Below the pieces are notes generated by a model. The model worked only from the letters and a program-made list of their open reading frames with translations. It ran no database searches and was not told where the DNA came from. Source: JBCBSP01 sp964550935 (lineage in GTDB: Bacteria > Pseudomonadota > Alphaproteobacteria > Caulobacterales > Maricaulaceae). From it: DNA of 60,198 nt. The DNA is taken from the NCBI GenBank assembly GCA_964550935.1, contig CAZKBB010000008.1, positions 1 to 60,198 of the forward strand, read 5' to 3'. The position numbers were made by a program, and so were the translations under genes. This document shows, piece by piece, positions 7,525 to 17,011 of this stretch; the first letter of the stretch is position 1, and every line of letters begins with the position of its first letter.

Positions 7525-9828
7525 TCACTCCCGGTGGGTGAGGTCGAAGCTGGCCAGGCCGGCGAGGTTGACGAGGTCTGAGACGCTGGCGCCGAGGCGC
7601 GCGACCTGGACCGATTTCTCCAACCCGATCAGGAGCCCCTCGATCACCGTGGCGCCGCCGGCGGCCTTCAGGAGCCGGGTGGAGATGGAGGCGGAGTGGA
7701 CCGCGGGCATCACCAGCACGTTCGCCGCATCGCTTAGACGGGAGAAGCCGTAGAGCTCGTGATGGTCGGGGTTCAGCGCCACATCCACGGCCATCTCGCC
7801 TTCGTATTCGAAGTCCGCGCCGCTCTCGTCGAGGATCTCAACCGCGCGCTGGACCTTTTCGGTGCGAGAGCCCGGCGGATTGCCGAAGGTGGAATAGGAC
7901 ATGAAGGCCACGCGAGGGGTGAGCCCCAGCTTGCGCGCGGCCTTCGCCGCGCCTTGCGCGATCGCCGCGAGGTCGTCCGGCTCTGGAAACTCGGTCACGT
8001 TGGTGTCGGCCACGACGAGCGTGCGCCCGCGCGTGATCGCGATAGAGAGCCCCATGAGCTGTCCGTCCTCGGCCTCGTCGAGCACCAGTCGGATGTCTGA
8101 GAGCGTGTTCATGAAGTGGCGCGTGACGCCGGAGACCATGCCGTCCGCATCGCCGAACTTCAGCATGCAGGCGGAGAAGACGTTGCGATCCTGGTTGACC
8201 AGGCGCTGCACGTCGCGGCGCAGATAGCCCCGGCGCTGCAGGCGCTCGTAGAGGAAGTCCACGTATTCCGGGTTTCGGTCTGACAGGCGGGCGTTCCAGA
8301 TCTCCAACTCGCCCTCGGGCAGGCCGAGCTCGCGCATGTTCGCCTTGGCCACGTCCTCGCGCGCGACCAGCACGGCGTGGCCGAGCCCCTGGGACTGGAA
8401 GGCGTGGGCGGCGCGGATCACGCTCGGCTCCTCGCCCTCGGCGAAGACGATGCGGCGCGGCTCCTTGCGGATCGCCTCGGTGATGCGCTGCTGCAGCGCG
8501 GCGGTCGGGTCGAGCCGGCGCGCGAGCGCGGCGCGATAGGCGTCGAAATCCTCGATCGGCCGGCGCGCGACGCCGCTCTTGACCGCCGCCTGGGCCACGT
8601 AGGGCGGGATGAAGGCGATCAGGCGCGGATCGAAGGTCGCCGGGATGATGTAGTCGCGCCCGAAGCGCAGCCGCTCCTGGCGGTAGGCGGCGGAGACCTC
8701 GTCGGGCACGTCCTGGCGCGCCAGCTCGGCCAGGGCCTGCGCGGCGGCGAGCTTCATCTCCTCATTGATCGTGCGCGCCCGCACATCGAGGGCGCCGCGG
8801 AAGATGTAGGGAAAGCCCAGAACATTGTTGACCTGGTTGGGAAAGTCGGACCGCCCGGTCGCGATGATCGCGTCGGAGCGCACCGCCTTGACCTCGTCGG
8901 GCATGATCTCCGGCGTCGGGTTGGCCATGGCGAAGATGATCGGGTCGGGCGCCATGGACTTGACCATGTCCTGCGTCACGATCCCGCCGGCGGAGAGCCC
9001 CAGCATGACGTCGGCGTCGACCATGGCGTCGGCCAGCGTGCGCCGGTCGGTCTCGCGCGCATGGCGCGCCACGCGCGGGTGGAGATCGTCCCGGCCCGTG
9101 TGACAGACCCCCTTCACGTCGACCACCGTGACATGCTCGTGCCTTACGCCGAGCGACTTGATCAGCTCGAGCACGGACAGGCCGGCCGCGCCTGCGCCGA
9201 TGAGCACGACCTTGATATCCTCGAACTTGCGGTCAGTGAGGTGGCAGGCGTTGATCAGCCCGGCCGCGGCGATGATGGCGGTGCCGTGCTGGTCGTCATG
9301 GAAGACGGGAATGTCGAGGGCCTCGCGCAGGCGCTCCTCGATCTCGAAGCATTCCGGGCTCTTGATGTCCTCCAGATTGATCCCGCCGAAGGTGTCGCCG
9401 AACCCCTTCACGCACTCGATGAACTTGTCCGGGTCGGTGTAGGTCACCTCCACGTCGAAACAGTCGATGTCGGCGAAGCGCTTGAAGAGCACCGCCTTGC
9501 CCTCCATCACCGGCTTTGAAGCCGCTGCGCCGAGGGCGCCCAGCCCCAGGATCGCGGTGCCGTTGGAGACCACCGCGACCATGTTGCCCTTGGAGGTGTA
9601 GTCGTAGACCGCGTCCGGATCGGCCGCGATCGCGCGCACCGGCGCGGCGACGCCGGGCGAGTAGGCCAGCGCCAGGTCGCGCTGGGTCGCCATAGGTTTG
9701 GTGGGCGCGAGCGAGAGCTTGCCGCGCGGCTCCGCGGCGTGGAAGGCCAGCGCGTCCTCGTCGGTGTTCGACAGGCCTGATGGAGCGGGCGATCCGGCGG
9801 CCGGGCCGGGCTTGGCGTCGTCAGACAT
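7525..9828 (-). CDS. maeB: NADP-dependent malic enzyme with phosphotransacetylase-like domain
   Basis: The 767-residue product oxidatively decarboxylates malate to pyruvate with NADP. Residues about 35-430 form the malic enzyme part, with LAYSPGVAAP, YDYTSKGNMVAVVSNGTAILGLG split across the active site, FHDDQHGTA, a nucleotide-binding GAGAAG and FAMANPTPEI. Residues about 440-760 are a phosphotransacetylase-like domain (RIVFAEGEE, MSYSTFGNP), which in this family is regulatory and not catalytic. Total length is standard for the large bacterial MaeB type. The start at MSDDAKPG is chosen over an ATG 20 codons earlier because AAGGAC lies about eight bases upstream. It sits downstream of nnr on the same strand with an 81-base gap. 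Confidence 0.95.
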   Translation of the reverse strand: MSDDAKPGPAAGSPAPSGLSNTDEDALAFHAAEPRGKLSLAPTKPMATQRDLALAYSPGVAAPVRAIAADPDAVYDYTSKGNMVAVVSNGTAILGLGALGAAASKPVMEGKAVLFKRFADIDCFDVEVTYTDPDKFIECVKGFGDTFGGINLEDIKSPECFEIEERLREALDIPVFHDDQHGTAIIAAAGLINACHLTDRKFEDIKVVLIGAGAAGLSVLELIKSLGVRHEHVTVVDVKGVCHTGRDDLHPRVARHARETDRRTLADAMVDADVMLGLSAGGIVTQDMVKSMAPDPIIFAMANPTPEIMPDEVKAVRSDAIIATGRSDFPNQVNNVLGFPYIFRGALDVRARTINEEMKLAAAQALAELARQDVPDEVSAAYRQERLRFGRDYIIPATFDPRLIAFIPPYVAQAAVKSGVARRPIEDFDAYRAALARRLDPTAALQQRITEAIRKEPRRIVFAEGEEPSVIRAAHAFQSQGLGHAVLVAREDVAKANMRELGLPEGELEIWNARLSDRNPEYVDFLYERLQRRGYLRRDVQRLVNQDRNVFSACMLKFGDADGMVSGVTRHFMNTLSDIRLVLDEAEDGQLMGLSIAITRGRTLVVADTNVTEFPEPDDLAAIAQGAAKAARKLGLTPRVAFMSYSTFGNPPGSRTEKVQRAVEILDESGADFEYEGEMAVDVALNPDHHELYGFSRLSDAANVLVMPAVHSASISTRLLKAAGGATVIEGLLIGLEKSVQVARLGASVSDLVNLAGLASFDLTHRE

Positions 9829-9909
9829 GGGGAGCGTCCTTAAAGGGCGGCGGTATCGCGGTAAACCGCAAGCGCGACGCGCACGCAAGCGCGGCGCGCC
9901 GCGCTCAAG

Positions 9910-11427
9910 TCAGCCTTGCGTCAAGCGCTTGAACGCCTCGGCGCGCCGGGCGTGGTCGAGCGCCTCTTGGAACGCCCCGGGCGCCCGCGCGAGCAGGTCG
10001 TGCGCCGTGGCGCCCTCTCCCATGCGCCGCCCGGCCTCGCCATGGATCCACACCGCCGCGCAGGCCGCCTCAAACGCATCCAAACCGCGCGCCAGAAAGG
10101 CGCCGGCGAGCCCGGCGAGCACGTCGCCGGTCCCGGCCGTGGCCAGCGCCGGATCGGCGTGAATGTTCACCGATACCCGCCCGTCCGGCGCAGCGATGAC
10201 AGTGTCGGGGCCTTTGAAAACGACAACCGACCTGCTCGCCTTCGCGGCTTCGCGCGCGGCCTCGATCTTGTTGTCAGCGCCCTCGCGCACGCCGTGGAAC
10301 AGGCGATCGAACTCGCCCTGATGCGGGGTGAGGATGCAGTCCGCGTGCAGCGCGTCGAACAGCGTCTGAGGGGTTTCGGCGAACGCGGTGAAGACATCGG
10401 CGTCCAGCACCAGCGCGCGGCGGTGGGAGAGCGCCTGCATGACCCGTTCGCGCAGGGCGTCGCCCGCGCCCGCGCCGGGCCCGATCACCGCCGCGTCGGC
10501 GCGCAAGGCGTCCAGATCGGCTGAAATCGCCTCCGGCTGCGAGAGCTTGGCGGTCATCACCGCAGCGGGGCTTGCGATCGCCGCTTCGAGATAGCTGGAG
10601 CCGGGCGCAAGCAGCGTGACCAGCCCCGCCCCGCCGATCAGGCCGGCCTGGCCCGCGAGCCGCGCCGCACCGGTCTTTCCAGCAGGCCCGGCGAGCACGG
10701 CGAGCCGGCCGCGCCGATGCTTGTGATCACCCGCCGTGGCGGACGGCAGGGACCAGCGAGCCGGCGTGTTGAGCGCGGCGCACGGCGCCGCATCGTCCGC
10801 CCAGCTCGGCGGGATCCCGATCTCGGCCAGCACCAGTTCGCCGCAGGCCGCGCGGCCCGGATGGAGGACGTGTGCGGGCTTGAAGCGGTGAAACGTCACG
10901 GTGAGATCGGCGCTGAAGGCCGGCCCGTCGCTAATGGCCCGGTCGCCGTGAACGCCGGAGGGCGTGTCCGCGGCGACGACGACGCCGCCTATGGCTCGAA
11001 ACGCCTCACAGGCTTCAGCGCAACGCGCCGCCTCGCCTTCGAGAGGCCGCGCAAGCCCGGCGCCGAACAGCGCGTCGATGACCAGTCCGGCCTCTTTGAT
11101 CGCGCCGGCGTCAAGGGTCTCGACGGGGCCGTTCCAGGCTTCGCCCGCCCTTCGCGCGTCGCCTGACAGTTCGCCCACCGGCTTCATCGCAGCCACGCGC
11201 ACCGGCCACCCGCGCTCGGCCAGGCGCCGCGCGGCGACGAACCCGTCTCCGCCGTTATCGCCGGGCCCGCACAGAGCCAGAACCGGCCGCGGGCTCCAGC
11301 GCGCGGCGATCGCGCGCGCCGTGGCCTCGCCGGCCGCCTCCATGAGGGTGGCGCCGGATACGCCTTGGTCGATCGCGTGGCCGTCGGCGCGGGCCATCTG
11401 GCTCGTCGTGAGGATCTCGTCAGCCAC
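9910..11427 (-). CDS. nnr: bifunctional NAD(P)H-hydrate epimerase / ADP-dependent NAD(P)H-hydrate dehydratase
   Basis: The 505-residue product repairs damaged NADHX and NADPHX. The N-terminal YjeF domain (to about residue 210) epimerises the hydrate; it has the conserved LCGPGDNGGDGFVAARRL loop and VVAADTPSGVHGD. The C-terminal domain, ribokinase-like (YjeF-C/NnrD, from about 225), dehydrates it using ADP, with HKHRRGRLAVLAG, LTPHQGEFDRL and AGTGDVLAGLAGAFLARG. The start is a GTG at 11427 giving VADEILTTSQM; the longer frame upstream is antisense to glnB. The gene is divergent from glnB across 151 bases, which probably holds both promoters. Confidence 0.93.
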   Translation of the reverse strand: MADEILTTSQMARADGHAIDQGVSGATLMEAAGEATARAIAARWSPRPVLALCGPGDNGGDGFVAARRLAERGWPVRVAAMKPVGELSGDARRAGEAWNGPVETLDAGAIKEAGLVIDALFGAGLARPLEGEAARCAEACEAFRAIGGVVVAADTPSGVHGDRAISDGPAFSADLTVTFHRFKPAHVLHPGRAACGELVLAEIGIPPSWADDAAPCAALNTPARWSLPSATAGDHKHRRGRLAVLAGPAGKTGAARLAGQAGLIGGAGLVTLLAPGSSYLEAAIASPAAVMTAKLSQPEAISADLDALRADAAVIGPGAGAGDALRERVMQALSHRRALVLDADVFTAFAETPQTLFDALHADCILTPHQGEFDRLFHGVREGADNKIEAAREAAKASRSVVVFKGPDTVIAAPDGRVSVNIHADPALATAGTGDVLAGLAGAFLARGLDAFEAACAAVWIHGEAGRRMGEGATAHDLLARAPGAFQEALDHARRAEAFKRLTQG

Positions 11428-11523
11428 GTCAGACGCTCCGTTTGGGGCTTCCTGCTCGAAGTTCGTGCAACGGCGCCGCGCAGGCGGGCGCCGCAGCGGT
11501 CGAGGCCGTCGCCGGCTTCGTGT

Positions 11524-11556
11524 TTGCTTGGCCGCCGCGCCCGCTTCGCTAGGGTC
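11524..11556 (+). promoter_or_regulatory. candidate promoter of glnB
   Basis: TTGCTT at 11524-11529 is followed 18 bases later by GCTAGGGTC at 11548-11556. The second element resembles the GCTANAWC -10 consensus known for Caulobacter housekeeping promoters. It would start transcription about 15-20 bases before the glnB ATG. No good sigma-54 (TGGCAC-N5-TTGCA) match was seen in the gap, although glnB is often nitrogen-regulated. This is a visual match only. Confidence 0.3.
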
Positions 11557-11578
11557 CGGGGCGAGCGGAGGACCATCC

Positions 11579-11917
11579 ATGAAAAAGATCGAAGCGATCG
11601 TAAAGCCGTTCAAGCTCGACGACGTGAAAGAGGCGCTCCAGGAGATCGGCCTCCAGGGCATGACCGTGACCGAAGCCAAGGGCTTCGGCCGCCAGAAAGG
11701 GCATACCGAGCTTTATCGCGGCGCGGAATACGTCGTGGACTTCCTGCCGAAGATCAAAATCGAGCTCGTCACCCCCGACGACCGGGTCGAGGCGGCTTTG
11801 GAGGCGATCCAGAACGCCGCCCAGACCGGACGCATCGGTGACGGCAAGATTTTCGTCCTGCCCGTCGAGACCGCGATCCGCATCCGAACCGGCGAGTCCG
11901 GCGACGAAGCGCTGTAA
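11579..11917 (+). CDS. glnB: nitrogen regulatory protein P-II
   Basis: The 112-residue product is a full-length P-II trimer subunit that senses 2-oxoglutarate and ATP/ADP and relays nitrogen status, typically to glutamine synthetase adenylyltransferase and NtrB. MKKIEAIVKPFKLDDVKEAL is the classic N-terminus. The T-loop contains Tyr51 in LYRGAEYVVDFLPK, the site of uridylylation by GlnD. RIGDGKIFVLPVE is the conserved B-loop. A GCGGAGG ribosome binding site precedes the ATG. It lies 60 bases before glnA, the common alphaproteobacterial glnBA arrangement, and this linkage favours GlnB over the amtB-linked GlnK. Confidence 0.96.
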   Translation: MKKIEAIVKPFKLDDVKEALQEIGLQGMTVTEAKGFGRQKGHTELYRGAEYVVDFLPKIKIELVTPDDRVEAALEAIQNAAQTGRIGDGKIFVLPVETAIRIRTGESGDEAL

Positions 11918-11977
11918 GGGTCGCGCGGCCGAGGCTGCGCCGCTTCTTCCCCATCCAATCAACACCCGAGGACACAG

Positions 11978-13381
11978 ATGACCGATAATATCCTGAAGAA
12001 AATCAAGGACGAGGACGTCGAATACGTGGATCTGCGCTTCACCGACCCGAAGGGCAAGATGCAGCACGTCACCTTCCACACCTCGATGGTCGATGAAGAT
12101 TTCCTGGAAGACGGCGCGATGTTCGACGGCTCGTCCATCCAGGGCTGGAAGGCGATCAACGAGTCCGACATGACCCTCATGCCGGACCAGAACCAGTCCC
12201 TGGTTGATCCGTTCTTCCAGCAGACCACGCTGGCTGTCTTCTGCGACGTGCTCGATCCGTCCACCGGCGAGCCCTACAACCGCGACCCGCGCACCACCGC
12301 TAAGAAGGCCGAGAAGTATCTCGCCGCGAGCGGGATCGGCGACAAGGCGTTCTTCGGGCCGGAAGCCGAGTTCTTCGTGTTCGACGACGTGCGCTGGGAC
12401 ACGCTGCAGAACAAGACCGGCTACGAACTGGATTCCGAAGAAGGCCCCTACAATTCCGGCAAGCCCATCGAGGGCGGCAATCTCGGCCACCGCCCCGGCC
12501 CGAAGGGCGGCTACTTCCCGGTTCCTCCGGTCGATTCCGGCCAGGACATGCGCTCTGAGATGCTCTCCGTCATGGATGAGCTCGGCATGGAGCCGGAGAA
12601 GCACCACCACGAGGTGGCGCCCTCCCAGCACGAGCTCGGCATGCGCTTCGCCACGCTCACAACGATGGCCGACCGCATGCAGCTCTATAAGTATACCGTT
12701 CAGATGGTCGCTGCGGCCTACGGCAAGACCGCGACCTTCATGCCCAAGCCGGTCTACGCCGACAACGGCTCAGGGATGCACGTGCACCAGTCGATCTGGA
12801 AAGCCGGGACGCCGCTCTTCGCGGGCGACAAGTACGCTGATCTGTCCGACCAGTGCCTTCACTACATCGGCGGCATCATCAAGCACGCGCGCGCGATCAA
12901 CGCGTTCGCGAACGCCACGACGAACTCCTACAAGCGTCTGGTGCCGGGCTTCGAGGCGCCGGTGCTGCTGGCCTACTCGTCGCGCAACCGGTCGGCCTCG
13001 ATCCGGATCCCGCACGTGGCCTCGCCGAAGGGCAAGCGCATCGAGACCCGCTTCCCCGACGCGGCCGGCAACCCGTATCTGACTTATACCGCGCTCTTGA
13101 TGGCCGGCCTCGACGGGATCGAGAATCAGATCGACCCGGGCTCGCCGATGGACAAGGATCTCTACGATCTGCCGCCTGAGGAGCTGACCGACATCCCGAC
13201 CGTCTGCCGCAGCCTGCGCGAGGCGATGGAATCGCTCGACGCCGACCGCGACTTCCTGAAGAAGGGCGGCGTGATGGATGACGACCAGATCGACGCCTAC
13301 ATCGACCTGAAGATGGAGGAGGTGACGCGCATCGAGCATCACCCCCACCCGGTCGAGTTCGAGCTGTACTACAAGGCCTGA
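11978..13381 (+). CDS. glnA: glutamine synthetase, type I
   Basis: The 467-residue product makes glutamine from glutamate, ammonia and ATP as a dodecamer. It has the beta-grasp N-terminus (EYVDLRFTDPKGKMQHVTF), the latch FDGSSIQGW, FGPEAEFFVFDD, the NGSGMHVHQS metal/ATP region, and the adenylylation loop DLYDLPPEE with Tyr396 (Tyr397 in enteric enzymes). This is therefore the GlnE-regulated GS-I beta form. GAGGACACAG precedes the ATG. It is co-directional with glnB and followed by a strong intrinsic terminator, so glnBA form a self-contained unit. Confidence 0.98.
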   Translation: MTDNILKKIKDEDVEYVDLRFTDPKGKMQHVTFHTSMVDEDFLEDGAMFDGSSIQGWKAINESDMTLMPDQNQSLVDPFFQQTTLAVFCDVLDPSTGEPYNRDPRTTAKKAEKYLAASGIGDKAFFGPEAEFFVFDDVRWDTLQNKTGYELDSEEGPYNSGKPIEGGNLGHRPGPKGGYFPVPPVDSGQDMRSEMLSVMDELGMEPEKHHHEVAPSQHELGMRFATLTTMADRMQLYKYTVQMVAAAYGKTATFMPKPVYADNGSGMHVHQSIWKAGTPLFAGDKYADLSDQCLHYIGGIIKHARAINAFANATTNSYKRLVPGFEAPVLLAYSSRNRSASIRIPHVASPKGKRIETRFPDAAGNPYLTYTALLMAGLDGIENQIDPGSPMDKDLYDLPPEELTDIPTVCRSLREAMESLDADRDFLKKGGVMDDDQIDAYIDLKMEEVTRIEHHPHPVEFELYYKA

Positions 13382-13404
13382 TACCGGCCTGACTGCGACG
13401 AAGG

Positions 13405-13434
13405 GGCCGGCGGCGTTCGCGCCGCCGGCCTTTT
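13405..13434 (+). terminator. intrinsic terminator of glnBA
   Basis: An 11-bp perfect stem (13405-13415 with 13420-13430) closed by a TTCG tetraloop is followed directly by TTTT. It begins 23 bases after the glnA stop codon. Confidence 0.9.
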
Positions 13435-13581
13435 CATGTCCGCTTGCGCCTGGGGCCGGCGGTTTTCGCCGGTCGACGCTTGACGCGCCATGGGCTAGAA
13501 AATCGCGACTGATCGGCGGCGGGGCGGGGCTCCGCGGCCGCAACGGCCTGATTTCGGCAGGCCGCCGACCGGAGTGACTTC

Positions 13582-16500
13582 ATGCGCCGCAGCCTTCTCG
13601 CAGCCGTCTCCGCCTCAGCGATCGCGCTGTCCGCCGCGCCCGGCGCGGCCTTCGCAGACGACGAGATCGACGACGAGCGCACAGCGCCGCAACGCACCTC
13701 CGACGCCGGCGACGGCGGCGGTCCGGACAATATCGTGATCACCTCGGACGGGCGCGTGGTGCTCGAAACGGCCGGGCCCGCGGTCATCCTGGACTCCGAC
13801 AACGACGTGACGATCGAAAGCGGCGGCGAAGTCAGCATCGACAATGTCGACGGCGCGATCGGGGTGGAGATCCAAGGCGGCAATGAGGGGGACTTCACGC
13901 ACGCCGGCGCGATCACGCTTCTGGAAGACTACACGCCGAGCGATTCCGGGACCGACGACCTGGCCGATCGCGACGGCGACGGAGACGCGGACGATCCGGA
14001 TCGCGAGGCCGACGGCGAGTTTTCCCAGGACGCCGACAAGACCGGCGTGCTGGTCAGCGGAACCGACGTCTTCCTCGGCAATATCATCACCGAGAGCGGC
14101 TCGCTGATCCGGGTCTACGGCGACACCTCTTACGGCGTGCGCGTGCAAGCGCCGGTCGACGGCGATCTCAGCTTCGGCGGCGATATCGAGATGCGCGGCG
14201 ACGACAGCCGCGCTGTCTCGATCGAGAACGAGGTCACCGGCGACGTCACCGTGGCCGGGCGCATCACCATGGCTTCGCCCGGCGGGACGGCCGTCGCGAT
14301 AGAGGGCGACATCAACGGCTCGACCCTTTTCGGCGGAAGCGTGCTGAACACGGGCTATCGGCTGTCGCAGCGCTCGCTGGCAGGCGTATTTCAGACGCTC
14401 GATCAGGGCGATGACGACCTGTCCGGCGGCGCGGCTGTGTTGATCGAGGGCTCTCTGCGGGACGGCGTGTTCGTGCTCGGCGCAGCCGAAGACGGCTCCC
14501 AGGGCGGCGCGCGCATCCGCCAGTCCGGCGATGCGCCGGGCTTCGTGGTGCGCCCGGGCGAGACCGCGAGCGAGGACCTCACGATCGGGCGCGCGGTGGT
14601 GCCCGCCGGCTTCGACGCGGACCGCTCCGAAGACGAGGACGAGACTCTCGACCACGCGATCGTCAACGAAGGCGCGATCGAGGCCGACGGAATTTTCGAC
14701 GGGCGCGACGCCACGGCGGTCCTGATCGCAGGGCGCGACGTGAACGGAACCTTGCGCGCCGTGATCTTAGAGGGCGGCTTCTTGAACGACGGCGTGATCC
14801 GTTCGGACGCCTATGACGGCGACTCGGTCGCAATGCGCTTCGGCGCGGGCGCTCAGGCCGATGAGGTGCGCAACACCGACATCATCGTCGCCCAAGGCCT
14901 GCGCGGCTTTGAAGAGGACGGCTTCGCCGACGACGCGCATAACACCGCCACGGCGACCGCTGTGATCATCGACGCAGGGGCCGAGATCGGCGCGCTGATC
15001 AACGAAGGCCGGATCGTGGCGGACCTCGTCGAGGACGGGGCGGCGGCGACGGCTGTGAAGGTGTCGGGCGACGGACTGGAGCGCATCGAGAACTCCGGCG
15101 ATATCTCCGCCGGCGTGACGGCTCCCGACGAAGGCGTGCTTGACAAGATCACGCTCGTCGCCATCGACGCCTCGGACATGACCGGCGGGTTGACCGTGCG
15201 CCAGTTCGACGCGGATCTGGACGACGACGCTTCGCCGGTCATCGACGGCGATATTTTGTTCGGCTCCGGCGACGACGTTTTGCGCCTGGAAGCGGGCGCC
15301 ATCAACGGCGACGTCTTCTTCGGCGACGGCGCCGACACGCTGTTTCTGCGAGGCGCCGATCTCACCGGCGAGATCGGCGACAGCGACGGCCAGCTGACGA
15401 TCGACGCGGAAGACGCGACGCTGACGATCTCCACCGGCGAGCAATTGACCCTCTCCAACGCGCGCTTCGGCGAGGGCGCGACGCTCGACCTCACCGTCGA
15501 CGGAGCCGAGCGCGACACCGCCTTCCTGATCGCCACCGACACGGTCAGCTTCGAAGAAGGTTCGGAGCTGCAGGTCTCGTTGACCGAGCTCATCGGCGAG
15601 AACGGCGTGTTCAGCCTGATTGATGCGGGCGCGCTCTCCTTCGAGGATGAGGATGCGATCCTGGAGACCACGGGCGCGCCCTATCTCTACGAAGCAACGA
15701 TCGAACGCGACCCCAGCGACGCCGGCGCGCTTCGCCTGACCCTTCGCCGCAAGAACGCCGGCGAGCTCGGCATGAACGCCAACCAGGCCGGGACCTACGC
15801 CGACACGCTGGCCATGTTCGACGAGGTCGAGGCGCTCGGCGCGGCCTTCGCCGCGATCCGCACGCGCGAGGATTTCTTCTCCGCCTATGATCAGCTTCTG
15901 CCGGAGTACTCGGCCAGCGCGATCCAGTTCGCCATCGCCGCGAACGACGCCGCGCAAGGCGCCCTCGCCGCGCGCCTGCGCAACGCCCGCCTTGCGCCGG
16001 ACGAGCTCGCAGGCCTCTGGGTCCAGGAATTCGGCTACTTCGCAGACCGCTCCGAGACCGCCTTCGGTCCGGGCTATCGCGGCGAAGGGGTCGGCCTTGC
16101 GATCGGTCTCGACCAGCCCATGGGCCCGTTCTATGCGGTCGGGGTGAACGTCGCGGCCGCAGCGAGCGAAGTTGAAGAGATCAACGGCTTCGACGAGCCC
16201 ATGGTCGCAATCACCGGCCAGCTTGGCGCGTACGCCGCGATGGACATGGGTGGCATCGACATCTCAACCTCGCTCGCGCTCGGCTATGACAGCTTTGAGT
16301 CCGAGCGCCGGATCCTGATCGGCGACTTCTCGGCCGTGAACACGGCGGACTGGAGCGGCTGGCACGTCGCGGCCTCCGCCAGCGCCGGTCGCGACTTCAC
16401 GCTCGGCAAGTGGGTCGTGCGCCCCGAAGCGGCGCTCTCCTACCTGGCGCTGTTCGAAAGCGGCTACGAGGAAGAGGCGATCGACGGCGCTGAGGAACTC

Positions 16501-16842
16501 GCCCTCATCGTGGACGACCGCGAGAGCACGGCGATCACGGCGGCCGCGACTTTGGAGGTGGCGCGCCGCTTCGGCACGGACATCTCCTGGTGGCTGCCCC
16601 ATGCGCGTATCGGCTATCGCGGCGATTTCTCCGACGGGGAGAACGAGACCACGGCGCGGTTCAACGGCCCCGGCGACAGCTTCACGCTTCGCTCCACCGA
16701 GTTGTCCGGCTCCGGCGTGCTCGCCGGGTTCGGCCTGTCGGCGGGATCGAACTACTCGACCTTCACCTTCGCCTATGACGCTGACATCCGTGAGGATTTC
16801 ATCCGCCATGTGGCCCGACTGGTGGTCCGGATCACCTTCTAG
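13582..16842 (+). CDS. autotransporter (type V secretion) with large beta-helical passenger
   Basis: The 1086-residue product has a signal peptide (MRRSLLAAVSASAIALS, cleavage near AFAD). The passenger covers about residues 30-770 and is rich in Asp, Gly and Val with recurring short strands such as GDVTVAGRITM, GDLSFGGDIEM and VFFGDGADTLFL, typical of a right-handed beta-helix. An acidic stretch near residue 130-150 (DRDGDGDADDPD) resembles calcium-binding loops. The last ~280 residues form the autotransporter beta-barrel: LAGLWVQEFGYFADRSE, GLAIGLDQPMG, amphipathic strands, and a terminal phenylalanine (RLVVRITF) as required for BAM recognition. No protease or lipase motif was seen, so the passenger is probably an adhesin or surface-layer-like protein. 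It stands alone between the glnBA terminator and its own downstream hairpins. Confidence 0.9.
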   Translation: MRRSLLAAVSASAIALSAAPGAAFADDEIDDERTAPQRTSDAGDGGGPDNIVITSDGRVVLETAGPAVILDSDNDVTIESGGEVSIDNVDGAIGVEIQGGNEGDFTHAGAITLLEDYTPSDSGTDDLADRDGDGDADDPDREADGEFSQDADKTGVLVSGTDVFLGNIITESGSLIRVYGDTSYGVRVQAPVDGDLSFGGDIEMRGDDSRAVSIENEVTGDVTVAGRITMASPGGTAVAIEGDINGSTLFGGSVLNTGYRLSQRSLAGVFQTLDQGDDDLSGGAAVLIEGSLRDGVFVLGAAEDGSQGGARIRQSGDAPGFVVRPGETASEDLTIGRAVVPAGFDADRSEDEDETLDHAIVNEGAIEADGIFDGRDATAVLIAGRDVNGTLRAVILEGGFLNDGVIRSDAYDGDSVAMRFGAGAQADEVRNTDIIVAQGLRGFEEDGFADDAHNTATATAVIIDAGAEIGALINEGRIVADLVEDGAAATAVKVSGDGLERIENSGDISAGVTAPDEGVLDKITLVAIDASDMTGGLTVRQFDADLDDDASPVIDGDILFGSGDDVLRLEAGAINGDVFFGDGADTLFLRGADLTGEIGDSDGQLTIDAEDATLTISTGEQLTLSNARFGEGATLDLTVDGAERDTAFLIATDTVSFEEGSELQVSLTELIGENGVFSLIDAGALSFEDEDAILETTGAPYLYEATIERDPSDAGALRLTLRRKNAGELGMNANQAGTYADTLAMFDEVEALGAAFAAIRTREDFFSAYDQLLPEYSASAIQFAIAANDAAQGALAARLRNARLAPDELAGLWVQEFGYFADRSETAFGPGYRGEGVGLAIGLDQPMGPFYAVGVNVAAAASEVEEINGFDEPMVAITGQLGAYAAMDMGGIDISTSLALGYDSFESERRILIGDFSAVNTADWSGWHVAASASAGRDFTLGKWVVRPEAALSYLALFESGYEEEAIDGAEELALIVDDRESTAITAAATLEVARRFGTDISWWLPHARIGYRGDFSDGENETTARFNGPGDSFTLRSTELSGSGVLAGFGLSAGSNYSTFTFAYDADIREDFIRHVARLVVRITF

Positions 16843-16951
16843 GCGTCCAGGTGACGCGTCAGAGGCGATTTCCCTTGCGACGCGCAAAGGGGCGCGCTAA
16901 GGTTTCATTGTCTTCACAGTCGTGACCCCATGCATCGGCCTGAAGACACTT

Positions 16952-16977
16952 GGGCCGGCGCGGCGCAGCGCCGGCCC
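16952..16977 (+). other. GC-rich hairpin downstream of the autotransporter
   Basis: A perfect 10-bp inverted repeat (16952-16961 with 16968-16977) surrounds a six-base loop. It is not followed by a T tract, so it is a weak terminator at best. Together with the hairpin at 17012 it could be part of a small structured RNA. Confidence 0.5.
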
Positions 16978-17011
16978 GTTCCTCCTCATCCCGTCCCCGG
17001 TGATGCGGACC

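Noticed and set aside
8377..9519. 380-residue plus-strand frame opposite the malic enzyme
   Set aside because: It is antisense to conserved malic enzyme motifs and has no start context.
11428..11578. sigma-54 promoter for glnB
   Set aside because: I looked for GG and GC at the right spacing (TGGCAC-N5-TTGCA) and saw no good match.
13473..13505. promoter for the autotransporter with TTGACG and GCTAGAAAATC
   Set aside because: Both elements look good, but the spacing between them is only about ten bases, too short for a sigma-70-type promoter.
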